Of a stretch of 35,882 bases of DNA, positions 16,373 through 25,582 are shown in pieces. Where the stretch lies: the NCBI GenBank assembly GCA_902384525.1, contig CABMCA010000095.1:1-35882 (forward strand), read 5' to 3'. How positions within the stretch are numbered: position 1 is the first letter of the stretch; every line of letters begins with the position of its first letter. Origin of the DNA: an uncultured archaeon. GTDB taxonomy: Archaea > Halobacteriota > Methanosarcinia > Methanosarcinales > Methanoperedenaceae. Under the pieces are notes generated by a model. The model worked only from the letters and a program-made list of their open reading frames with translations, made no database searches and had not been told where the DNA came from. A program made the translations under genes and the position numbers.

Positions 16373-17665
16373 ATGAACTTCATCCATGCAAGCGATTTCC
16401 ATCTGGGCTATGCACAATATGGCCTTGAAGAACGCTTCCGTGACTATGCCCGTGCATTCCAATCTGTCATAAAATACGCAATCGATCACAGGGTTGAATT
16501 CATTCTCATTTCAGGCGACCTTTTTCATAAGAGAAACATAAATGCGCCCACCTATTTACAGGCATATAAAGTTCTTCATGAGCTCAAAGAAAGAAGCCCA
16601 TCCACACAGGTTTATGCCATCGAAGGAAACCATGACCTCGCATTTCACCAGGATGGGAAAAGCTGGCTTGAGATATTGAATTCACAGGGTTTGCTAAGAC
16701 TCATGAGGCTAAAAGAAGGAGATGGTGTAAAGCTGATGGGGGATTATATCGAACTTCAAAATGTCCGTATCTTTGGAGTAAGATACCTTGGCTCCAACAC
16801 CAGTTCAATAATTCCCCAGATAGCAGATGAGATAAGAAAAATTGCATCAGCTAGCGGGAAAAAATTTACTGTCTTGATGATGCATTTTGGGATGGAAGGA
16901 CAGGTAAAGCAGGCAGAAGCCGGTGAAATTCCTTACAGTTCGCTGATGCCGTTAAAAGAAGTTGTGGATTACCTTGCACTCGGGCATTACCATATGCAGT
17001 ATGAGGTAGATAGCTGGATATTCAATCCCGGCAGCATTGAAATGATATCCATGAACGAGTACGGGCTGCCCAAGGGTTTCTATCACGTAAAAGACAGCGG
17101 CGCAAAACTTATAACACCGATGACCCGGCCAGTCAGGAGAATGAAACTTGATATTGGGGGTATTGCCAACCCGGATGCGCTTTATTCAAATATCGGAAAT
17201 ATCCTGAAGAAACAACCTGCAAACCTTTCTGATAATAAACCTCTTGTTGAACTTTTATTGTATGGCGAGTTGAACTTTCCGAAATCAGATATCGATATAG
17301 ACCACATAAAGAAAATGCTGGAAGAAGAATTCAAGCCTCTCGCCTGCGAAGTTAAAATAGAGAAAAGCAATTCACAATATACTATCAATGAGGGTGATGT
17401 GCGGGGACTTTCACGTGAGCAGATCGAACAACGTGTCTTTTCTGAAAGAGTAAAACTTGATGCCAGATTCAAGGATAACGTCGATGCAATAGTAAATACC
17501 ATGATCGATGTCAAAAAGAAGGCTGCTGCGGGAATTGAAGAAAGTGAAATAAGGACTGACCTTAGATGGTGCTTTGAAAAAATACGCCCGACTTCTAAAA
17601 CTGTCAGGAATAACGGCAAACATCAGGCACAGCAGCAAACCCTGCTTTCCCGCATGGGGGAATAA
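16373..17665 (+). CDS. mre11: DNA double-strand break repair nuclease Mre11
   Basis: Mn-dependent phosphoesterase that opens hairpins and clips blocked DNA ends together with Rad50. It has 430 residues, typical for archaea. Catalytic motifs: Asp8 and His10 (ASDFHLG), Asp49 (SGDLFHKRN), Asn86-His87 (IEGNHDL), then MMHFGMEG and LGHYHMQY. After the capping domain, the C-terminal third is helical and charged and would bind the base of the Rad50 coiled coil. The stop shares one base with the rad50 start. It is the first gene of the resection operon; a T-rich stretch about 30 bases upstream is the only promoter-like element seen. A minus-strand frame over its 5' end is a shadow. Confidence 0.97.
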   Translation: MNFIHASDFHLGYAQYGLEERFRDYARAFQSVIKYAIDHRVEFILISGDLFHKRNINAPTYLQAYKVLHELKERSPSTQVYAIEGNHDLAFHQDGKSWLEILNSQGLLRLMRLKEGDGVKLMGDYIELQNVRIFGVRYLGSNTSSIIPQIADEIRKIASASGKKFTVLMMHFGMEGQVKQAEAGEIPYSSLMPLKEVVDYLALGHYHMQYEVDSWIFNPGSIEMISMNEYGLPKGFYHVKDSGAKLITPMTRPVRRMKLDIGGIANPDALYSNIGNILKKQPANLSDNKPLVELLLYGELNFPKSDIDIDHIKKMLEEEFKPLACEVKIEKSNSQYTINEGDVRGLSREQIEQRVFSERVKLDARFKDNVDAIVNTMIDVKKKAAAGIEESEIRTDLRWCFEKIRPTSKTVRNNGKHQAQQQTLLSRMGE

Positions 17666-20600
17666 TGCTCATAAAATCCCTGGAACTTAAAAGGATAAAA
17701 TCTTACTCAAATGAAACGATAGATTTTTTTGAAGGCATAAACGGCATCTGTGGGGAGAATGGGCATGGGAAAACAACCATACTTGAGGCAATAGGCTATG
17801 CGCTTTTTGATTTCCTGCCTTTTAATCATGGGGATTTCCTGCGCCATGGTGAAAAATCAGGTTTTGTTGCCGTGACAGTGGAGGGAAAAGACGAGATAGA
17901 ATATACGATAAACAGGAAGATCGGAAGTGGAAGCGATTATTTCATCAGGACGCCCGTTGGAGAGATAAAAGGAAAAAAAGATGTCCAGGCATGGATTGCA
18001 GGCAATATGTTCCGAAGTATCAGGTCAGAAGAAGAACTGCCAGCGCTTTTTCAGAATGCCATAGGGGTACCGCAGGCCACTTTTACCACCGCCTTTCTTG
18101 AGGCTGCAAGAAATCGAAAGAATATATTTGATAATATTTTGAAAGTTGATGAATACAAGACAGCATTTGATAATCTGCTTCCGGTAATGAATGCGATAAA
18201 GAAGACGATTGAGGAAATGGAAAGAGATCTCATTCCGCTTGCAACGCGCACTGAGAAGTATCCTGAATTGAAAAATGAAAAAGTGGCACTACAAACTGAA
18301 ATAGAAGGATTGAAAAAAGAGATCAACGAATTAAATCAGAGGATTTCTGCACTTACCCTGAAAAAAAAAGACCTTACAGAAAAGAAAGCACATCTGGATG
18401 CTCTTAATACTCAGATCGCAAATGAACGGATACATCTTGCAGGTCTTTCAAAGCAGCTTGAAAAGGCGCGCTCTGACCTCGCGCGGGCTAAATCCGCAAG
18501 GGATATCAAAAATGAGCTTGAGCCTGCTGAAAAAGAGTTCCATAAAGAGACGGGGAAGCTAAAAGAACTCAATACATCACGCACAGAACGAGATAAACTA
18601 AAAGAAAAGTGTGCAAAGATAGATCTTGAAATTGGCCGCCTTAATGAAAAATTTGAGCGCAGAAGAACGCTTTTTGTAGAAAATGAGGGACTTGAAGAGA
18701 ACAAGAAACTTCTTATTCCAAAGATAGAAGCTGCGCGTAAACTTGAAGAATCTATACAACTCCTTCAAAAAGAATTAAAAGACCCGATGACTGAACTCAT
18801 TTCGCGCCTTTCAAACCTTAGAGAAAAAGCGCAGCTTGTTGAGAATATGAAGCAGGATATATTGCAGCAAAACCAGAAGATATCTACGCTCTTACCAATG
18901 AAAAACAGGCAGGTCAAGTTTGAGAACAGGATTAAAGAATTGAAAGATATCGAAATGTCATTGAAGAATCTGTCCCTGGAAATATCTTCTTTGAAAGAGA
19001 AGGAAGTTCTTGCCAGAAAATTGCGTGATGAGATAGCACGTCTCGAATCACGAAAAAATGAACTTTCCCCGGTCATTGAAAGGCAAAAAGCCATTTCTGA
19101 CGAAATAAAAAAATTGTCAACCGTGCTTGAATCACTCACTGCTATTAATTTTCAATTAAGGACGGCGCATGAAAAAAAAGAGCGTGCAAAGACCATCAAA
19201 GCAGAGTTAATAAAGCTTGAAAATGAGATCGCATCTCTTATTCCGCTTACTGAAAAACAGACTGCCCTTGAACAGGCGCAGCAGGAGCTTAACAGCAAGA
19301 ATGCAGTTTTAAAATCGTCAATTACGCAGACAAAGAAAAATATGAAGCTTGCAGGAACGCATGGCATCTGTCCAATATTAAATGGCGTCAAATGTCCCTC
19401 AGTAAGTGATTTTAATACCTATTTCAATGATGAGATAAATCAGAAGAACCGGGAATTAGGTGAGTTGGAAACAAGTTTGAAAAAAAATATAAAGGAACTT
19501 TCTCAACTCGATGATCCACAAAAAAAGACACAGGAAAAATTTGTGCTGGTCGGGTCAAGAAAGAAGGACCTTGAATTGTATAAAGGAATAGAAGAAGAGA
19601 TAGATGCAATTCAAGAAAAACTGGATTCTTTATCTTCATCATATACCAGGACATTAACAGGAAGCGACGAAGAACTCAAAGAGATATCACAAAACCTGCA
19701 ATCTAAGAAAAAGGAATTTGACAACTTCACAAAATCCATCACTGAATTTCAAAATATTACAGCATTGGCAGGTTCAAAAACCAGAGACCTTGAAGAATTA
19801 CCCGATATTCCTGCCGCATTTGTTGGAATACAGGAAAAATTATCCGGAATTAACGAAAAATTCAATCTTAATGTGGAGATCAATTCTATCAATAACCACA
19901 TCAAGAATATTGTTTCAGAGATCATATCCAGCGAAAAAGACCTGAAAGATCTCAATAATCCCTCACAGCAAATTGCCATAATTGAAAACCTCATTGCTTC
20001 AAAGAGGTCAGATATTGATTCACGCAAAGATGTGCCGCAATTGATAGATAGTTGTTTGAAACAACTTGATGAACTCAATCAAAGGTTCCATTTGAAAGAT
20101 TCATTAGAAGGCGAAAAGGGGGAAATTGAACTTGTCAACAATTTGATGGAAGAAAAGAAGCAGGATCTGAAATCTTTAGCATCTCCGGATAAGCAATTTG
20201 AGGCATTGAATGAAAATATCAAGAAAAACCTTAAGGAACTGAAAACACTTGAAAAAGTACCAGAGCTTATGGATTCGAGCCATAAAGAACGAGATGCATT
20301 GATACAAGATCTTTCAAAATTCGAAGGGCTTGATGGAACCATCTTATCGCATGAGGAAGAAATAAATAAACTTGAACCCCTGCATAATAAATATTTGCAA
20401 GCCCTCCCGCTTGCGTCCAAATTCGATGAATATACACTGGAAGTGGTGGAATTTGAAAATACCATCGCGGCAGCTGGTGCTTCTTTAAACATATCGGTCA
20501 GTAACCTAGAGGCGCTTTCAAAAGAATTCAAAGAATCTGAACTTAATGAAACTATCCAGCAACTTGATGAACTTGGAAAAACCGCAAGCAGTATAACAGA

Positions 20601-21189
20601 AGCCGTAAAACAGAATAACAAGAACCTTCAAAAAATAGCAAAGGAACTTTCGGAGATGGAATCCATTATCATCAAAATAAAGGAAAATCAAAGAAATCTT
20701 GAAAAGGAAAGGGATTTTCTGTCCTTCTCAAATTTCATCCGCGACACGATTAAATCCTCTTCGGAATTCGTCATAAATCAATTTATCGGGGAGATCAGCA
20801 GCGAAGCAAACAATATCTATTGTGAAATAATGGGTAACCATAGCGCGTCTCTTCGATGGACAAATGATTATGATATTGAGATCGGGTCCGGCGGGGAAAT
20901 AAGCTCCTTCAGGCAGTTAAGCGGCGGGGAGCGCATGAGTGCCGCGCTTTCTGTGCGGCTTGCGCTTTTAAAGACACTTTCCAACTGTGACTTTGTATTC
21001 CTTGATGAGCCCACACAGAATATGGATGAAATAAGGCGTGAAAACCTGTCAGAACAGATAACCAAGATCAAAGGTTTCAAGCAGGTTTTCGTCATATCCC
21101 ACGACGATACTTTCAACGAAAAATACGCGCACGTAGTAAAGGTCCAGAAGATCAATGGCGAAAGCAGGGTTGAATCATGCTCGACTTAA
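17665..21189 (+). CDS. rad50: Rad50 ATPase with a CX7C hook
   Basis: SMC-like ATPase that tethers and processes DNA ends with Mre11; 1174 residues, larger than the usual 850-1000 of archaeal Rad50. The head is split: Walker A GENGHGKTTILEAIGYALFDF near residue 30, then at the C-terminus the signature LSGGERMSAALSVRLALLK, Walker B CDFVFLDEPTQNMDEIRR and the H-loop VFVISHDD. Residues about 175-1040 are coiled coil. At the exact middle, where a zinc hook CXXC is expected, the sequence is GICPILNGVKCPS: Cys569 and Cys577, spacing CX7C. It follows mre11 with a one-base overlap and overlaps nurA by 13 bases. The identification as Rad50 rather than another SbcC-like ATPase rests on the operon. Confidence 0.95.
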   Translation: MLIKSLELKRIKSYSNETIDFFEGINGICGENGHGKTTILEAIGYALFDFLPFNHGDFLRHGEKSGFVAVTVEGKDEIEYTINRKIGSGSDYFIRTPVGEIKGKKDVQAWIAGNMFRSIRSEEELPALFQNAIGVPQATFTTAFLEAARNRKNIFDNILKVDEYKTAFDNLLPVMNAIKKTIEEMERDLIPLATRTEKYPELKNEKVALQTEIEGLKKEINELNQRISALTLKKKDLTEKKAHLDALNTQIANERIHLAGLSKQLEKARSDLARAKSARDIKNELEPAEKEFHKETGKLKELNTSRTERDKLKEKCAKIDLEIGRLNEKFERRRTLFVENEGLEENKKLLIPKIEAARKLEESIQLLQKELKDPMTELISRLSNLREKAQLVENMKQDILQQNQKISTLLPMKNRQVKFENRIKELKDIEMSLKNLSLEISSLKEKEVLARKLRDEIARLESRKNELSPVIERQKAISDEIKKLSTVLESLTAINFQLRTAHEKKERAKTIKAELIKLENEIASLIPLTEKQTALEQAQQELNSKNAVLKSSITQTKKNMKLAGTHGICPILNGVKCPSVSDFNTYFNDEINQKNRELGELETSLKKNIKELSQLDDPQKKTQEKFVLVGSRKKDLELYKGIEEEIDAIQEKLDSLSSSYTRTLTGSDEELKEISQNLQSKKKEFDNFTKSITEFQNITALAGSKTRDLEELPDIPAAFVGIQEKLSGINEKFNLNVEINSINNHIKNIVSEIISSEKDLKDLNNPSQQIAIIENLIASKRSDIDSRKDVPQLIDSCLKQLDELNQRFHLKDSLEGEKGEIELVNNLMEEKKQDLKSLASPDKQFEALNENIKKNLKELKTLEKVPELMDSSHKERDALIQDLSKFEGLDGTILSHEEEINKLEPLHNKYLQALPLASKFDEYTLEVVEFENTIAAAGASLNISVSNLEALSKEFKESELNETIQQLDELGKTASSITEAVKQNNKNLQKIAKELSEMESIIIKIKENQRNLEKERDFLSFSNFIRDTIKSSSEFVINQFIGEISSEANNIYCEIMGNHSASLRWTNDYDIEIGSGGEISSFRQLSGGERMSAALSVRLALLKTLSNCDFVFLDEPTQNMDEIRRENLSEQITKIKGFKQVFVISHDDTFNEKYAHVVKVQKINGESRVESCST

Positions 21190-22319
21190 AAAATATCTCC
21201 CTTCAGTTCGATGAAAAGCTTTCCACAATGAAATCCTATGACTTCGAACTCTCCGAATTGACCAGAGAATACAGAAATGAACTTGACAAATTGAAAATAA
21301 TCAACATGGAGCTTAATAAGAACCTTTCATCCTATAGCGGCGCGAAGCTTCTTGAGCCGGGAAAACTCATCCGTCCGTTCCCATTTAACTGGAAAAACCG
21401 CAAGGATGCGATGGAATGGATGGATTCTGTCCTTTCAGGGGTTCCTGTGGGGGCTGTGGATGGGAGCCAGATATATTCGGATAAGAATTATGAGATACCT
21501 CTTGCGGTCATCCAGATATCACGTATTTTTAACAGGCACACAGAAAATATGGATTATAAGCAAGAGACAGATGCAATTATAATCACGCCAGATGAGTTTG
21601 AAGAGGCAAGCGTTTATTCCTTCGGCAAAGAATACGTCGATGCGCGCCGTTTTTCCATGGAATGCGATGGAATTGTCCGCCTGATGAATGAATATAAAAG
21701 CATCTTTGTCCTGCTTGATGGCGCGCTTATTTTTTCGCATATTAACGTACTGAACAAAAACACGAGGGAAATTTATATAAACGCAATAATGAGACTGTTT
21801 GAAACTTCAGAAAAAACCAGAAGCCCCGTGATCGGTTTTATTGATACTACCATGCCACGGGACATTACGCTTATGATGCATTTCCTTTTCGGTTTGAGGA
21901 AAAGTAAACTTTCAGATACGCATCTTTTTTCAGATATGTTATGGGGCGAGCGGACAGCGGCTTTTCTTTGTGATCGCGATGACAGGCGTGGAGATGAGGC
22001 AAAATCTGTTCTTGATAATTACGGAAGATTCAGTAAGGACCTCGCTTTTTTTTACATGAGGACAGGAAATGGGCTTCCAGCGCGTGTGGAATTTCCTGCA
22101 TGGGTTCAAAAAGAAGGCATGGTTGATAAGATCGCAGACATGATCAGGGCGCAGTGTATCATTCGCGGCAATTATCCCGATATAGTGATGCGGGCGCATG
22201 ATGCGGCTGTGATAAGGACGAACGAACATGAGCTTTTTTATGGGATGCTTGAGAATTTTTGTAATGTTCATGGGATAAAGATTCATAGAAGTGCAAAAGA
22301 TTTTCATAAGAGGTTATGA
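21177..22319 (+). CDS. nurA: 5'-3' nuclease NurA
   Basis: Nuclease that, with the HerA translocase, degrades the 5' strand at DNA breaks to leave 3' overhangs. It has 380 residues. An N-terminal coiled stretch precedes the NurA core, with VGAVDGSQIYSD (Asp95) and FVLLDGALIF (Asp181) supplying metal-binding acids, and VIGFIDTTMPRD forming the conserved middle strand. The C-terminal ARVEFPAWV and RAHDAAVI blocks are typical of the family. The start overlaps rad50 by 13 bases, so coupling is tight. Unusually, herA does not follow directly: a toxin-antitoxin pair and a HAS-barrel-like gene intervene. Confidence 0.94.
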   Translation: MLDLKNISLQFDEKLSTMKSYDFELSELTREYRNELDKLKIINMELNKNLSSYSGAKLLEPGKLIRPFPFNWKNRKDAMEWMDSVLSGVPVGAVDGSQIYSDKNYEIPLAVIQISRIFNRHTENMDYKQETDAIIITPDEFEEASVYSFGKEYVDARRFSMECDGIVRLMNEYKSIFVLLDGALIFSHINVLNKNTREIYINAIMRLFETSEKTRSPVIGFIDTTMPRDITLMMHFLFGLRKSKLSDTHLFSDMLWGERTAAFLCDRDDRRGDEAKSVLDNYGRFSKDLAFFYMRTGNGLPARVEFPAWVQKEGMVDKIADMIRAQCIIRGNYPDIVMRAHDAAVIRTNEHELFYGMLENFCNVHGIKIHRSAKDFHKRL

Positions 22320-22336
22320 ATTCTGAAGAAATGGAA

Positions 22337-22357
22337 CCAGACAAATCATTTATCTGG
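22337..22357. promoter_or_regulatory. Palindrome between nurA and the second VapBC pair
   Basis: CCAGACAAA (22337-22345) and TTTATCTGG (22349-22357) pair at 8 of 9 positions around the 3-base centre TCA. It lies in the only sizeable gap of the operon, 23 bases before the antitoxin ATG. It could be an operator for the antitoxin or a hairpin in the operon mRNA. A nearby AGAAAGTAG occurs twice in tandem just before the start codon. Confidence 0.45.
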
Positions 22358-22380
22358 TAGAAAGTAGAAAGTAGACTTCT

Positions 22381-22644
22381 ATGACTGAGAACATGAGCGT
22401 TAAAATAAGTTCAGATGCAAAAATAATACTTGATACTATGTATCAACAATTACGCAACAGTGGAATTAAAATTACAGAAAAAAAGATCCTCGATACACTC
22501 ATATCAAATGCCGATATTGCTACTATAAAAAAATTACTGAAAAAAGAAGATAATACAGCCCTCTTAATGTTGAAAAAACCAGTGTATTGGGGGGTTGCAG
22601 ATTCTTCGGAAGATATTGACCGCTATCTTTACGGGAATCCATGA
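22381..22644 (+). CDS. VapB-like antitoxin within the resection operon
   Basis: 87 residues. The N-terminus (MSVKISSDAKIILDTMYQQLRNSGIKITEKKILDTLISN) looks like a short ribbon-helix-helix-type DNA-binding domain; the rest is charged and probably binds the toxin. The ATG overlap with the PIN gene at its end (ATGA) is typical of VapBC. An internal ATG at codon 5 (MSVKIS) is an equally good start. The family is inferred mainly from the toxin downstream. Confidence 0.75.
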   Translation: MTENMSVKISSDAKIILDTMYQQLRNSGIKITEKKILDTLISNADIATIKKLLKKEDNTALLMLKKPVYWGVADSSEDIDRYLYGNP

Positions 22645-23045
22645 GCCTTCTTATTGATACTTCTGCGCTTGTTGCAGCCAGGAATGCTGATGATAGAAAC
22701 CATAATAAAGCACTTGATATCATGACCAGGGCTTTAAAAGGCGAATTTGGTAAATTGTATATCAGCGATTATATTTTCGATGAGGCAGTGACCATTGCTT
22801 ATATCAGGACCGGCAATAAGAATTTTTCAGAAGACCTGGGACGATTTGCGCGAACCAGACCAATCATATTCCGGTTCATTGAGCCGATTGACTTTGAGAG
22901 GACATGGGAGCTTTATCTGCAATACAGAGACAAGAATTTCAGTTTTACAGATTGTACGAATATCGCACTTATGGAAAGGCATGAGATTGATACGCTTTTT
23001 ACATATGATTTAGAATTTAATGGAATCATAAGTATTATTGGATAA
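22641..23045 (+). CDS. vapC: PIN-domain toxin (VapC) within the resection operon
   Basis: 134 residues, full-length PIN domain. Catalytic acids: LLIDTSALVAARN (Asp6), YIFDEAVTIAY (Glu), FSFTDCTNIALMERH (Asp), and TLFTYDLEFNGI (Asp) near the end. Overlaps the antitoxin stop by four bases and ends nine bases before the HAS-barrel-like gene, so it is read through in the same transcript as nurA and herA unless it has its own promoter. As a tRNA- or rRNA-cutting toxin it might arrest growth when the operon is disturbed; this is inference. It could also be a recent insertion, tolerated because it keeps downstream spacing. Confidence 0.88.
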   Translation: MSLLIDTSALVAARNADDRNHNKALDIMTRALKGEFGKLYISDYIFDEAVTIAYIRTGNKNFSEDLGRFARTRPIIFRFIEPIDFERTWELYLQYRDKNFSFTDCTNIALMERHEIDTLFTYDLEFNGIISIIG

Positions 23046-23054
23046 GAGGATAAA

Positions 23055-23570
23055 ATGACATTAGGAGACATAATCAGGGTTGAAGACGCGCGCGCATATG
23101 TGGCAAAAATTCCGCCCGATGCTAAAAAAGAACGCATAGGAAGTTTCGTCAAAATAAAAAAAGATGATGGGTTGATTGTAGGAGTAATAAAGAACATCAC
23201 AAATTCAATACGCGAAGACCTTATTCCGTATATTAACCCTGAGTTGGCGCCCAAGTATGCTCCTTTTAATGAGGATTTCAGGAACAGCTATTATTTTATT
23301 CATGGGCTTGGAACGATCCGTAACGGGATCGTAAAATACGATATCGATTCACCACCTGATGTGCGGGACAAAGTGGAAATGTTAAATCCTGAAGAATTAA
23401 AGTTCTTCCATACTATTGACGGAAAGCAAAGCATCGCTTATTTTCACTCAAACTGCGATTCTCTTTCACAAAATGTCCTCATCGCGATGGTCGACCAGAT
23501 CGAGGCTCAGTATCCTGAATGCAAAGCCATGTTTGCGCTTGTTCGAAAATATATCAAGAGAAATTTATGA
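23055..23570 (+). CDS. HAS-barrel-like protein coupled to HerA
   Basis: 171 residues. The N-terminal half (LGDIIRVEDARAYVAKIP, then ERIGSFVKIKKDDGLIVGVIKNI) has the strand pattern of a HAS barrel, the small beta barrel found at the N-terminus of HerA helicases and ATP synthase subunits. The C-terminal half is mixed and ends in helices (NVLIAMVDQIEAQYPECKAMFALVRKYIKRNL). AGAGG lies six bases before the ATG. It overlaps the herA start in an ATGA junction. HerA itself also has an N-terminal domain of this kind, so this may be a regulator or adaptor of the HerA ring. I do not know a named function. Confidence 0.75.
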   Translation: MTLGDIIRVEDARAYVAKIPPDAKKERIGSFVKIKKDDGLIVGVIKNITNSIREDLIPYINPELAPKYAPFNEDFRNSYYFIHGLGTIRNGIVKYDIDSPPDVRDKVEMLNPEELKFFHTIDGKQSIAYFHSNCDSLSQNVLIAMVDQIEAQYPECKAMFALVRKYIKRNL

Positions 23571-25135
23571 TCGGAATTGTCAATCATTCGGATGAAGAGG
23601 GATTTTCATTTATTTCAGCCCAGAGGCTTCCTGCAGGGATGTTCGCATTCTATCTTGAAGGAGAAAGAAAGATACTGTGCAGGGTAAAGCATGGAGAGCC
23701 GCTCAAACAGTATCCGCAGGAATTTCTTATGGATATGGAGCTTTCTCCTGATGAGGTTTCTGCATTTTACGGACTTGATCCGCAGGATTTCAAATACTAT
23801 TCATATTCAACATCAGTCGTTGGGTATTTTGATAATTTGATGGGTGAATTCATAAATCCCAGGACAAATCCTGCCAGCGGCGTGAAAATCGACCGCGCGG
23901 GCGAGGATGTCCTGAAAGATATAAGCAAAGTAAAAGCAGGAGATCCCGGTTCTGCATTAATCGGGAATGTGCTTGGTGAAAATACAGGGATCGTGTTAGC
24001 TGTACGTGACATCGTGAGCCAGCATATATCAGTGATCGCATCAACCGGCGCCGGGAAATCATATACTGTCGGCGTTCTGGTTGAAGAACTGCTGAAGCCT
24101 TATAACATGGCTCCTGTGCTTATTTTCGACCCTCACGGGGAATACTCTTCGCTTGGTGAAATTTCAAATGCGCCTGAATTCGTGACTTCAAATTATCGCC
24201 CAAAAGTGAGGATAGTTAAACCAAAGGATATCAAGATCAGGATAAGCGACCTTCTTGTAAGTGATTTTATCAGCATAATGGATGACGGCACCATGTCTGA
24301 TAAGATGAAAACACTGTTCCGTTCGGCATATCACAACCTGAAGAATAATAGTAAGAAACAGTTCACCCGCAATGAATTGAAACAGGAGATAGAGGCGCTT
24401 CGGGACAAGAATAATGATCCCACAATAGATGGGATCAACTGGAGGTTCGGGAAATTAAATGCGGCTATTTTCGATGATTTCCAGACCATCCCCCTTGCCG
24501 ATTATTTTAAAGTGGGGCAGCTCACGATAATGGATGTTTCAGGTATAGAAGAGACATTCCAGCAATTGATCGCTTCGATAATGCTGCGCCGCCTGTTCGA
24601 CGCCAGGGAGGGCACAGAGAACAACAGGTACAATGAATCCCATGTGGATAAATTCCTTCCCTATCCTGTTTTTTTGGTGATCGAGGAAGCGCACAGGTTC
24701 GCTCCGCAAAGCGGCGAAGCAAAATCAAAGATCATCTTAAAGACCATTCTCTCAGAAGGCAGAAAATTCGGGATAGGCGTATGCCTCGTATCACAGCGCC
24801 CCAGCAAGCTGGATGCAGATTCCCTTTCGCAATGCATGACCCAGATAACGATGCGAATAGTAAATCCCACAGACCAGCAGCAGATAGCCCAGAGCATTGA
24901 ATCTGCAAGCAGGGACCTGATCGCAGAGCTGCCATCTCTTGCGAAAGGCCAGGCGATCATTTCAGGTGTGGCGATAAATACGCCTGCGCTGGTAAAGATC
25001 CGAAAAAGGATCACGAGTGATACGAAAGGTAGGAGCAAGGATGCCCCTGCCATCTGGGCAGCTGAAAGGAAGTATGAAGAAAAGCACAGGGCGCCGGAAG
25101 TGAAGGCGGATGAGGAGATGGATGTGGGGGTGTAA
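23567..25135 (+). CDS. herA: DNA translocase/helicase HerA
   Basis: Hexameric FtsK-HerA superfamily ATPase that moves along DNA and drives NurA. 522 residues from the ATG at 23567, which overlaps the preceding stop by four bases; a frame open 16 codons further upstream lies inside the previous gene and is rejected. An N-terminal HAS-barrel-like domain covers about residues 1-130. Walker A is IASTGAGKSYTVGVLVEELL near residues 157-176. FDPHGEYSSL follows, then Walker B VFLVIEEAHRFAP and the arginine-finger region EGRKFGIGVCLVSQRPSKL. The C-terminal KGQAIISGVAINTPALVKIR is typical. It is the last gene of the resection operon. Confidence 0.96.
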   Translation: MIGIVNHSDEEGFSFISAQRLPAGMFAFYLEGERKILCRVKHGEPLKQYPQEFLMDMELSPDEVSAFYGLDPQDFKYYSYSTSVVGYFDNLMGEFINPRTNPASGVKIDRAGEDVLKDISKVKAGDPGSALIGNVLGENTGIVLAVRDIVSQHISVIASTGAGKSYTVGVLVEELLKPYNMAPVLIFDPHGEYSSLGEISNAPEFVTSNYRPKVRIVKPKDIKIRISDLLVSDFISIMDDGTMSDKMKTLFRSAYHNLKNNSKKQFTRNELKQEIEALRDKNNDPTIDGINWRFGKLNAAIFDDFQTIPLADYFKVGQLTIMDVSGIEETFQQLIASIMLRRLFDAREGTENNRYNESHVDKFLPYPVFLVIEEAHRFAPQSGEAKSKIILKTILSEGRKFGIGVCLVSQRPSKLDADSLSQCMTQITMRIVNPTDQQQIAQSIESASRDLIAELPSLAKGQAIISGVAINTPALVKIRKRITSDTKGRSKDAPAIWAAERKYEEKHRAPEVKADEEMDVGV

Positions 25136-25195
25136 AGGTTATTCATAGATAATTTATATTAATATTTTCAATGAAGTATTTATTATACTGAAACT

Positions 25196-25501
25196 ATGTT
25201 GCAGATTCACAAAATTATATGTATAATTAAGCCCTATTCTAGTAGGATGGCCGCCCAAAAATCAAACATCTTTAAGAAATCTGCAATAACAGGGCACAGA
25301 ATTAAGGCTGCTGATAAGTGTATTCCACCTTTCCATATATTAGGCAAAAGAGATATTGAAAAAGAATTATCGAATATAGAAAAGGAATTCGGAATGACTC
25401 ATGAGGAGTTTCATAAAGCTTATAGAGAGGGCAAGATACATGGTCATGAGGCTATGAAACTGGATTATTATTATGAGTTCTACAAGAATGAGTATGAGTG
25501 A
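25196..25501 (+). CDS. Small charged protein, possible orphan antitoxin
   Basis: 101 residues. The C-terminal half (EKELSNIEKEFGMTHEEFHKAYREGKIHGHEAMKLDYYYEF) is a charged helical stretch of the sort seen in many small antitoxins, where it precedes an overlapping toxin gene. No intact toxin follows. The N-terminal half looks less protein-like, and an ATG at 25247 or later may be the real start. No ribosome site is evident. Just beyond it lies a VapC remnant on the other strand, so the stretch looks like a toxin-antitoxin graveyard. The ORF is plausible but not certain. Confidence 0.45.
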   Translation: MLQIHKIICIIKPYSSRMAAQKSNIFKKSAITGHRIKAADKCIPPFHILGKRDIEKELSNIEKEFGMTHEEFHKAYREGKIHGHEAMKLDYYYEFYKNEYE

Positions 25502-25582
25502 GAGTCCGAGATCGTGCAGGTGAAATAAAAGGAATTGTTTATTCTCATTGTAAAGATATAATTGATGGGTCACCATCATTTT

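Noticed and set aside
16220-16489. 89-codon minus-strand frame over the mre11 start
   Set aside because: It overlaps the conserved N-terminus of mre11 and its translation has no recognisable features.
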